This document shows, in pieces, positions 57,907 to 64,000 of a stretch of 64,000 nucleotides of DNA. A program made the position numbers and the translations under genes. The stretch's first letter is position 1. Every line of letters begins with the position of its first letter. Origin of the DNA: Streptomyces sp. SID13726 (GTDB taxonomy: Bacteria > Actinomycetota > Actinomycetes > Streptomycetales > Streptomycetaceae); NCBI RefSeq assembly GCF_010548375.1, contig NZ_JAAGLY010000011.1, positions 62,001 through 126,000 on the forward strand. The letters run 5' to 3'. Under the pieces are notes generated by a model that saw only the letters and a list, made by a program, of their open reading frames with translations, was not told the origin of the DNA and did no database searches.

Positions 57907-57995
57907 CAGGTTCCGCCGGACGGCGGCGCCCCGGACGGTCACCGCTGCCCCGATCATGACGCCACGAGCCGCCGCGTTCCGCACGAGGAGAAGCC

Positions 57996-58973
57996 ATGAC
58001 CCATGTCCCGCCGCCGTTCGACCCCGAGCTCAGCGCCGCCCTGGATCTCATCAAGGAGATGATCTCGCCCGGCCTCACCCTGGACGAGCTGGACGCCGTG
58101 CGCCAGGGGCCGGGCGTCCAGATGCTGGCCGACCTGGACCTCACCCTGGACGGGTTCTTCGAGGTGGCGGACCGGTCGGTGCCCGGGCCCGAGGGCGCCC
58201 CGGAGATCTCGCTGCTGATCTGCCGTCCCGTCGCCCCGGCCCCCGCCGGCACCGGCCGTCCGGTGATCTACCACGTCCACGGCGGCGGCATGGTCCTCGG
58301 CAACAACCGCTTGGGCGTGGACGGCCCGCTGGCCTGGGCGAAGGAGCTGGACGCGGTCGTGGTGTCGGTGGAGTACCGGCTGGCGCCCGAGCATCCGCAT
58401 CCGGCGCCGATAGAGGACGTCTACGCCGGGCTGGTGTGGACCGCCGCGCACGCGGAGGAGTTCGGCGGGGACGCCGAGCGGATCGTCATCGCCGGAGCGA
58501 GCGCGGGCGGCGGGCTCTCGGCGGCGCTGGCCCTGCTCACCCGGGACCGGAAGGGCCCGCGGGCGATCGGCCAGCTGCTGATGTGCCCGATGCTGGACGA
58601 CCGCAACGAGAGCCCGTCCACGTACCAGATGGCGGGGCTCGGCGTCTGGGACCGCACGGCCAACGAGACGGGGTGGACCGCGCTCCTCGGCGAGCTGCGG
58701 GGCGGTCCCGACGTACCGGCGTACGCGGCGGCGGCCCGCGCCGAGGACCTGTCGGGACTGCCACCGGCCTTCCTCGACGTGGGCTCGGCGGAGACGTTCC
58801 GCGACGAGGTCGTCGCGTACGCGTCGCGGATCTGGCAGGCGGGCGGGGTGGCGGAGCTGCATGTGTGGCCCGGGGGGTTCCACGGCTTCGACGGGTTCGC
58901 TCCGCAGGCGGCGCTGTCCCAGGCAGCGCGGGCTGCGCATGTGGGGTGGCTGCGGAGGTTGTTGGGGAGCTAG
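57996..58973 (+). CDS. alpha/beta hydrolase, HSL-type esterase
   Basis: A 325-residue cytoplasmic esterase. The oxyanion motif is HVHGGGMVLG (~94-102), the nucleophile is Ser in VIAGASAGGGLSA (~164-176), the acid is probably in FLDVGSAETFRDE, and the His in WPGGFHGFDGF. This is the hormone-sensitive-lipase family, which cuts short acyl esters. GAGGAGAAG lies just before the ATG. It is divergent from the TerC-family gene. Confidence 0.92.
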   Translation: MTHVPPPFDPELSAALDLIKEMISPGLTLDELDAVRQGPGVQMLADLDLTLDGFFEVADRSVPGPEGAPEISLLICRPVAPAPAGTGRPVIYHVHGGGMVLGNNRLGVDGPLAWAKELDAVVVSVEYRLAPEHPHPAPIEDVYAGLVWTAAHAEEFGGDAERIVIAGASAGGGLSAALALLTRDRKGPRAIGQLLMCPMLDDRNESPSTYQMAGLGVWDRTANETGWTALLGELRGGPDVPAYAAAARAEDLSGLPPAFLDVGSAETFRDEVVAYASRIWQAGGVAELHVWPGGFHGFDGFAPQAALSQAARAAHVGWLRRLLGS

Positions 58974-59278
58974 GTCGGGGGCGCCACGCGGGGGCGGGGT
59001 ATGCGGGGGCGGGGGCCGCGCATCGAGGCCGTCCCCCGTACCCCGTCCGTACCCCGTCGCCGGTCACTCGTCGCCTGGCCGCCGCTCGGCCGTGGCCGGT
59101 CGCGTGCCGTGGCGTGCCTTCCGGGACGTTGCCGCAGTGTGTGCCGCTGCGGAGGCGGTGCTGAGCCGCTACGAAGCTCGTACGGAGCCGGTACTGAGGC
59201 GGCGCACCACAATCGTCCGACCCCCGCGAACCCGGCCGGGGCCTCCTCTCAAGCCCTCCCATGCCGCACCATGGACGT
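58974..59278. other. 305-bp spacer without recognised features
   Basis: A GC-rich stretch with runs of CGGGGGCGGGG and repeated CCCCGT words. No gene, clear terminator or operator was found. A short plus-strand frame is present but has atypical composition. Confidence 0.5.
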
Positions 59279-60268
59279 ATGAAAGAGCTGGCCGGGCGGC
59301 TCACCGCGCTCGATCCTGACGCCGGTGCCGCCGTTCGGGTGATCGCCTACTTCGACCGGCTGTCCGAGTCCCGGGCGGGGCTGGAGGCGCTGGTGCGCGG
59401 GGCCGCGGTGCTGTCCGGGGTGCCCGCGCGGCTGGTCGACGTCGAGCGGCGGGTGCGGGTCCGGGTCGAGCCGGACGGGACGCGCAAGGACTCCGGGACG
59501 ACACCCGACCCGGCCTGGCCGTCCGCCGCCCTCGCGCCCGGCGGGGCCGCCGCCCTGTGGCTGGAGCGGGCCGCGGCGGCGCCGAGTGTGGTCGACGCGG
59601 TGATTCTGGAGCGGGCCGCGGGAGCCGTACGGCTGGTGCTGGACCGTACCCGCGGACGGGCCCCGGCCGACGATCCCGCGCTGGTCGAGACGGTGCTGGA
59701 CGGGTCCGCGCCGGAGGCGGCCCGGGTGCACGCGGCGCGCGGACTCGGGTTGGACACAGCGGGGGCCGCCCGGGCGCTGGCCCCGCTCGACGGGCGGCCC
59801 CGGATCATGGCCGGGCGGTCGGACGCCGAACTGCCCTCAGGGCGGGTCGGGGTCGGGCCCGCGGTGCCCGTGCTCGACCTGCCGCGATCCTGGGCGGACG
59901 CCCGCGTCGCCCTGCGGTTCACTGCGGAGGGCACCGCGCAGGACCCCGGACCGAGGATCGTGTACGCCGAAGAGCTGGGCGGCGTCGCGCTGTTGGCCGG
60001 CCTCGTCGCACCGGGCGCGGAGCCGCCCGCCGACGTCCAGGCGCTGGAGGCGGCGGGGGCGACCACGCCCTGGCTGCTCGCCACCCTGCACGCAGTCGTC
60101 TCGACGGCGAGCCTGCGGGCGGCCGCCGCCGAGATCAACGTCCACCACTCCACGCTCCAGGACCGGTTGACCCACGCCGAGCATCTGCTGGGCTGGCCGC
60201 TGCGCACACCGCAGGGCCGACTGAGGCTGCAACTGGCGCTGGCGATGCGGCACTTGGCCCGGCCGTAG
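59279..60268 (+). CDS. PucR/CdaR-type regulator with C-terminal HTH
   Basis: A 329-residue protein. The C-terminal ~60 residues (AVVSTASLRAAAAEINVHHSTLQDRLTHAEHLLGWPLRTPQGRLRLQLALAMRHL) match the HTH_30 helix-turn-helix of PucR/CdaR regulators. The first ~250 residues are a sensor-like part without a recognised PucR purine-sensing motif. The start ATG at 59279 is followed by KELAGRL. It may regulate a nearby operon, but no operator was found. Confidence 0.82.
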   Translation: MKELAGRLTALDPDAGAAVRVIAYFDRLSESRAGLEALVRGAAVLSGVPARLVDVERRVRVRVEPDGTRKDSGTTPDPAWPSAALAPGGAAALWLERAAAAPSVVDAVILERAAGAVRLVLDRTRGRAPADDPALVETVLDGSAPEAARVHAARGLGLDTAGAARALAPLDGRPRIMAGRSDAELPSGRVGVGPAVPVLDLPRSWADARVALRFTAEGTAQDPGPRIVYAEELGGVALLAGLVAPGAEPPADVQALEAAGATTPWLLATLHAVVSTASLRAAAAEINVHHSTLQDRLTHAEHLLGWPLRTPQGRLRLQLALAMRHLARP

Positions 60269-60352
60269 CGGGACGCCTCGTACATCGCTCGGGCACAGCG
60301 TCCGACCCGGCCTCGAACCGGGTCACGCAACCGGCGCCGTCGTGCTCGACGT

Positions 60353-60901
60353 TCAGGTCGCGGGCGATCCCGGGAGGGCGAAGGCCGCCAGGCGATGCCA
60401 CTCCGTGCCGGTGTAGGTCACGAGCTCGACCTCCGAGACCCGGGCGGAGAAGGGGAGTTCGGTGCGCAGGGCGGATTCGGCTTCCTCCAGCAGCACTTCG
60501 TCCTGGACCTGTGCGACCGTCAGATGCGGATGGGGCTCGTACTTCCCGCCGTACGGCGGGGCCTCCGGCCAGCGTGCGACGACCGCCTCCGTGAGCCAGC
60601 GGAAGGGCGTGTCCGGGACGGGGGCGAGATAAAGCAGGCCGGGAAAGCGTCCGCAGCCCTCGAACCGGATGTCGAAGGAGGGGTGGCCTCCGAAGATCTC
60701 CTCCAGGGCGGCGTGGATGCCGGCGTCGACGCGGGACGCGGGCAGGAAGGGGAAGAGCACGGTGATGTGGGCCGGGACGCCGGCTCGGGCCGCCGGGTCG
60801 AAGCGGTCGCGCCAGGCCCGTACCGCGGGCTCGGCCTCCGGGACGGGGACGACGAGTGCCGTCTGGCCGCTGACGAACGGGGCGGATGAGTCGACTGCCA
60901 T
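60353..60901 (-). CDS. 2'-5' RNA ligase-like (2H phosphoesterase) protein
   Basis: A 182-residue protein with the two His-x-Thr motifs of 2H phosphoesterases: HITVLFPF (~45-52) and HPHLTVAQ (~119-126). The fold is beta-rich throughout. Family members open or join 2'-5' or cyclic phosphodiester bonds, and many actinomycete copies have unknown substrates. The start at 60901 (MAVDSSAP) is chosen. It is the only gene of its unit and diverges from the MarR gene. Confidence 0.87.
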   Translation of the reverse strand: MAVDSSAPFVSGQTALVVPVPEAEPAVRAWRDRFDPAARAGVPAHITVLFPFLPASRVDAGIHAALEEIFGGHPSFDIRFEGCGRFPGLLYLAPVPDTPFRWLTEAVVARWPEAPPYGGKYEPHPHLTVAQVQDEVLLEEAESALRTELPFSARVSEVELVTYTGTEWHRLAAFALPGSPAT

Positions 60902-61049
60902 CCCATGGGTGTACCAGTCGGCCCACGGGGACCGCGAACCGGCACACCTGAACCGGCACACCTTGCATGCACGCACAACCGGCTCACGCCGACTATTTCG
61001 GCGATGACCTATTCTGGATCCCACCACTTCGGGACGGAGGCCCAGGCCC

Positions 61050-61508
61050 ATGACCGCGACAGACCCGGCACTGACCGCTCTCGCCCAGGGCTGGTGCGCG
61101 CTGTCCCTGCTGCACGGCCGGATCGAGGCCCACATCGAGCGCGCCCTCCAGTCCGGGCACGACCTGAGCGTGCGGGAGTACTCGCTGCTGGACGTGTTGA
61201 GCCGCCAGCACAGCGGTGAGGGCGGGCACCTCCAGATGAAGCAGGTGGCCGACGCGGTCGTGCTCAGCCAGAGCGCCACGACGAGGCTGGTCACCCGCCT
61301 TGAGGACCGCGGCCTGCTGACGCGCTACCTGTGCCCCACCGACCGCCGTGGCATCTACACCGACGTCACCGACAGCGGCCGTACGCTCCTCGAAGAGGCC
61401 CGCCCCACCAACGGGAAGGCGCTGCGCGAAGCCCTCGCCAAGGCCGCCGCCGACCCGGAACTCGCCCCCCTCGTGCGCGCCCTGGAAAGCCTCGGCGTAC
61501 CCGCCTGA
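61050..61508 (+). CDS. MarR-family transcriptional regulator
   Basis: A 152-residue winged-helix regulator. The recognition region is LQMKQVADAVVLSQSATTRLVTRLEDRGLLTRYLCPTDRRGIYTDVTDSGRTLLEEA. ACGGAGGCCC precedes the ATG. It converges with the 3-hydroxyisobutyrate dehydrogenase-like operon, with 1 bp between their stops, so it may still control that catabolic operon from a distance. No operator is seen. Confidence 0.9.
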   Translation: MTATDPALTALAQGWCALSLLHGRIEAHIERALQSGHDLSVREYSLLDVLSRQHSGEGGHLQMKQVADAVVLSQSATTRLVTRLEDRGLLTRYLCPTDRRGIYTDVTDSGRTLLEEARPTNGKALREALAKAAADPELAPLVRALESLGVPA

Positions 61509-61509
61509 G

Positions 61510-62325
61510 TCAGACCCGGTTCATCAGGGTGAGCGCCTCGTCGGCGGCCGTGGTCACGATGCCCGGCGACGCCCCGGCCGCCGTGGCCACGTCCGTCAGC
61601 AGCCGGACGTCCTTGCGCAGCAGGGGTCCCGCGTGGGTGGCGATGCGGTCGAGGGTGCCGCCCGCGGAGGTGACCCGGTCCAGCGCGAAGCTCGTGCCAC
61701 TGCCGTGGGACACGACCCGGGCCAGGGCCTCGGGGTCCACGGCGAGGTCGCGGCCGAGGGCGAGGGTGTCGGCGGCCGTGGCGAGGTTGGCCGTGAACAG
61801 GACGTTGTTGAGGAGCTTGGCGACCTGTCCGGTGCCCAGCGGGCCCATGTGGACGACGGGGTCGGCGTAGGTCGAGAACACCGGGCGGCAGTAGGCGACC
61901 GTGCCGGGCTCCCCCCCGGCCATGACCACCAGGCGGCCTTCGGCCGCCGCCGATCCGCCTCCGCTGACCGGCGCGTCGATGAGGGTGACCCCGCGGGCGC
62001 GGGCCCGGTCGGCGAGGCGCCGGCAGGTGTCGGGGTGGACGGTGCTGTGCACGGCGATCACCCCGCCCTTGCGCAGCCCGGTCAGTACGCCCGCTTCGCC
62101 GGTGACGACCTCCTCGACGTCCGCGTCGTCGACCACGCAGACGCACACCAGGTCGCTGACGGCGGCCAGGTCGGCGGGTGAGGAGGCGCGTTTCGCGGCG
62201 GTGTCGGCGAAGGGCACGAGTGTGGCGGGGCGCCGGGCCCACAGCGTCGTCTCGTACCCGGCGTCGACGATCCGGCGGGCCATGGGGGCGCCTTGGCTGC
62301 CCAGTCCGATGAATCCGACCCTCAT
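61510..62325 (-). CDS. NAD-binding dehydrogenase, 3-hydroxyisobutyrate dehydrogenase-like
   Basis: A 271-residue enzyme of the beta-hydroxyacid dehydrogenase family. The NAD motif is VGFIGLGSQGAPMARRIVDAG (~3-23), the substrate motif DAPVSGGGSAAAEG (~117-130), and the catalytic Lys in GQVAKLLNN (~170). It would oxidise a short hydroxy acid or reduce tartronate semialdehyde. GGAGG lies 6 nt before the ATG. Its start overlaps the DoxX stop (ATGA), so it ends the operon. Confidence 0.9.
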   Translation of the reverse strand: MRVGFIGLGSQGAPMARRIVDAGYETTLWARRPATLVPFADTAAKRASSPADLAAVSDLVCVCVVDDADVEEVVTGEAGVLTGLRKGGVIAVHSTVHPDTCRRLADRARARGVTLIDAPVSGGGSAAAEGRLVVMAGGEPGTVAYCRPVFSTYADPVVHMGPLGTGQVAKLLNNVLFTANLATAADTLALGRDLAVDPEALARVVSHGSGTSFALDRVTSAGGTLDRIATHAGPLLRKDVRLLTDVATAAGASPGIVTTAADEALTLMNRV

Positions 62326-62843
62326 GACAGGACCTCCTCCTTGACGGGCACGGGTTCGGGACGCCAGCACACCGCCAGCAGCCCTGCCGTAGCCACCATC
62401 CCCACGCCCAGTGCGACGCCTCCCCCGGCCCAGCCGGTCACCGCGATGCCGGCCGCCTCGTCCACGGAGACGTCCCCCGGGCCGAGCAGCGCCAGTGCCA
62501 GCGCGACGACGGCGAGCGTGAGGACGTACTCGTAGCCCTCCTTGAAGACGAAGAAGCCGTTGGGGCGGTGCGCGAGCAGGCCCGCGACGAGCATCACCGA
62601 CATGACCGCCGCGCAGGCCAGCGGGGTGAGCAGACCCAGCAACAGCAGGGCGCCCGCGCCGACTTCGGTGAGGACGCTGAGCCACGCCTGGAGGGTGCCG
62701 TGGCGCAGGCCGAGGCCGGTGAACCAGCGGGCGGTGCCCGCGATACGGCCGCCGCCGCGCCAGTGGTTGAGGCCGTGCGCGATCATGACGGCGCCCAGGA
62801 CCAGGCGCACCAGCAGCAGCGCGAGTGTGTCGGAGTCGCTCAT
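62322..62843 (-). CDS. DoxX-family membrane protein
   Basis: A 173-residue membrane protein with four helices. The first reads LLLVRLVLGAVMIAHGLNHWRGGGRIAGTARWFTGLGL, the DoxX signature. Family members take part in redox or thiosulfate-linked respiratory tasks or detoxification. It lies inside the catabolic operon, coupled on both sides by ATGA overlaps. Its role there is unknown. GGGGAGAG lies upstream of the start. Confidence 0.9.
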   Translation of the reverse strand: MSDSDTLALLLVRLVLGAVMIAHGLNHWRGGGRIAGTARWFTGLGLRHGTLQAWLSVLTEVGAGALLLLGLLTPLACAAVMSVMLVAGLLAHRPNGFFVFKEGYEYVLTLAVVALALALLGPGDVSVDEAAGIAVTGWAGGGVALGVGMVATAGLLAVCWRPEPVPVKEEVLS

Positions 62844-63739
62844 CCCGCTCTCCCCTCTCTCGCCTGCGCGCAGGCGTTCTCCCTGGTCACCGCGGACTCC
62901 TCGGCGAACGACAGCACTTTGAGGTGGTAGGCCCGGGCGGAGTGGCCAAGGCTCAGGTTGTGCCCGCTGTCGGGCTGTTCGTTGACGCGGACCCGGGGCG
63001 AGGCGGTGAAGAGGGCGGCGATGTCGGCGAGGGCGTCGGGCCCCGAACTCCACACCTCCTCGTGGTCGCCCAGGCTGTACTGGACCGGTATCCGTACGCG
63101 GGCGGCCAGTTCGGGGAGTTCGTAGCGCCAGTGGCGGGCCGCGGACTCGTAGGGCGGCGACTCGGCGGCGATGCTCGCGCCTCCCGCCACCTCGGGCGGG
63201 TACAAGTGGCTCGGTCCCCACAGGACTTCACGCAGGCGGGCGCGTGCGCGGCCCGACCGGCGCAGGTCGTCCTCGGGGCCGAACTCCAGGAAGTTCAGGG
63301 AGCGCGGGTGGTGGTGGCGGCCGGTGCCGGCGATCTCCAGGCCGAGCAGGTCGTGTCCGCGCGGGTCGGCGGCCATCCGCACGGCGAGTTCGCAGCCCGC
63401 CGAGTGCGCCAGCAGGAACACGCCCGCGCCTCGTGGCCGGTCGGCGAGCAGGCGGTCGAGCGCCGCGTAAGAGAGGTCGACTCTCCTGGCGGGGTCGGTG
63501 AGTTGGGCGGCCCGGTCCAGCGAGGCGCCGTACCCCGGGCGGTCCAGGGCGAGGACGCCGAAGCCGAGGTCGGCGGCCGTGCGCAGGAGCGAGAGGCGCG
63601 GCAGGTCCGGGCAGTCGAAGTACGTGGAGGTGGTGGCGCCGCCGTGCAGGGCGAGGACGACGGCACGCGGCTCCCGTACCCAACTGGCCCGATAGGAAAG
63701 GGAGATGCCGTCGACCTCGACGACTTGGCTCTGTGTCAC
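62840..63739 (-). CDS. alpha/beta hydrolase
   Basis: A 299-residue hydrolase from GTG 63739, overlapping the upstream stop by GTGA. The oxyanion segment is VLALHGGATTST, the nucleophile Ser in FLLAHSAGCELAVRMAA (~107-123), the acid near SLGDHEEVWSS, and the His in QPDSGHNLSLGHS. It may release acids from esters or cleave C-C bonds. Its coupling to the thiolase-like gene suggests a step in a degradation pathway. Confidence 0.9.
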   Translation of the reverse strand: MTQSQVVEVDGISLSYRASWVREPRAVVLALHGGATTSTYFDCPDLPRLSLLRTAADLGFGVLALDRPGYGASLDRAAQLTDPARRVDLSYAALDRLLADRPRGAGVFLLAHSAGCELAVRMAADPRGHDLLGLEIAGTGRHHHPRSLNFLEFGPEDDLRRSGRARARLREVLWGPSHLYPPEVAGGASIAAESPPYESAARHWRYELPELAARVRIPVQYSLGDHEEVWSSGPDALADIAALFTASPRVRVNEQPDSGHNLSLGHSARAYHLKVLSFAEESAVTRENACAQAREGRAG

Positions 63740-64000
63740 GTGTCCGTCCTGAGGAGCAGGACCCCGCTGGGCGCGAGGCCGCCGGTGCTGACCACGGCGA
63801 CCCGGGCGCCGGGCACCTGGCGCTCTCCCCCGTCGCCGCGCAGCTGGACGATCGCCTCGTGGACCAGGCCCATACCGTGGGTGCGGCCGTGGGAGAGCTG
63901 GCCGCCGTGGGTGTTCAGGGGCAGTACGCCGTCTCTGGCGATGTTCTTTCCTCCGTCCAGGAAGTCCTTCGCCTCGCCGATGCCGCAGAAGCCCAACGCC
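63736..64000 (-). CDS. thiolase C-terminal part, runs off the right edge
   Basis: About 87 residues are visible, reading from the edge to a stop at 63736-63738. They include LGFCGIGEAKDFLDGG...LPLNTHGGQLSHGRTHGMGLVHEAIVQLRGDGGERQVPGARVAVV, the catalytic His region and C-terminal domain of thiolase/lipid-transfer-type enzymes. The active Cys lies beyond the window. It is coupled to the downstream hydrolase by a GTGA overlap. Probably the first visible step of a beta-oxidation-like pathway. Confidence 0.85.
   Translation of the reverse strand, partial: ALGFCGIGEAKDFLDGGKNIARDGVLPLNTHGGQLSHGRTHGMGLVHEAIVQLRGDGGERQVPGARVAVVSTGGLAPSGVLLLRTDT

Noticed and set aside
57749..57995. yybP-ykoY (Mn) riboswitch before the TerC-family gene.
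   Set aside because: The conserved bulges and terminal pairing of that RNA were not found in the leader.

Overview
The DNA is very GC-rich, with G/C at nearly every third codon position, GTG/TTG starts, ATGA/GTGA stop-start overlaps, F420/LLM oxidoreductases and many TetR, LacI, LysR and MarR regulators. This is an actinomycete chromosome, almost certainly Streptomyces. No rRNA, tRNA, CRISPR array or intact mobile element was seen. The content is accessory and metabolic: many small operons, each with its own one-component regulator and often a visible palindromic operator.

Region by region. 0-4 kb (minus): a hypothetical gene cut by the left edge, a conserved hypothetical, an osmolyte-type ABC importer (two permeases and a lipoprotein, no ATPase) and another hypothetical. 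4-7 kb: an ABC ATPase/FtsX-type permease pair and a TetR repressor. 7-9.3 kb: a MoxR ATPase with its VWA partner. 9.7-11.5 kb: a divergent SDR/quinone-oxidoreductase pair whose promoters carry the operator found at the TetR gene. 11.6-13.8 kb: a cupin, then a YheO/DauR-like regulator with a threonine dehydratase. 13.9-20.4 kb: two tandem GH35 beta-galactosidase-family genes behind a 16-bp palindrome, and two LacI regulators. 20.4-26 kb: a three-part kinase/M23-like/aminotransferase fusion, a hypothetical, a Rieske oxygenase and a BetI-like TetR. This set may form an amine or quaternary-ammonium catabolic island. 26-29.3 kb: membrane proteins, a winged-helix regulator and an ABC-2 exporter in one overlapping operon.

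30-43 kb is a patchwork with several broken genes: remnants of an S13 DD-peptidase, an SDR, a pirin 3' end, a tyrosine integrase and a Gfo/Idh/MocA oxidoreductase. Among them are an XRE regulator with an MFS pump, a zinc alcohol dehydrogenase, a secreted peptidase/serine-hydrolase pair, an MFS/LysR divergent pair and an alpha/beta hydrolase-LLM operon. An intact pirin gene ends at 43012, and a diverged copy of its last codons lies at 34954 beside the integrase remnant. The 8 kb between them could be an old integrated element.

44-64 kb: a MarR pair, a PepSY membrane protein, peptide deformylase, a flavin disulfide reductase, thioredoxin, a benzaldehyde dehydrogenase-pobA-LacI locus (4-hydroxybenzoate route), TetR/FMN reductase, LysR, a zinc-ribbon protein, an LLM enzyme, a TerC-family protein, an esterase, a PucR-type regulator, a 2'-5' RNA ligase-like protein and a MarR. 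A four-gene coupled minus-strand operon (thiolase-like, hydrolase, DoxX, 3-hydroxyisobutyrate dehydrogenase-like) runs off the right edge.

Protein families were assigned by reading motifs and family resemblance, not by a search. Starts were chosen from Shine-Dalgarno position and codon overlap.
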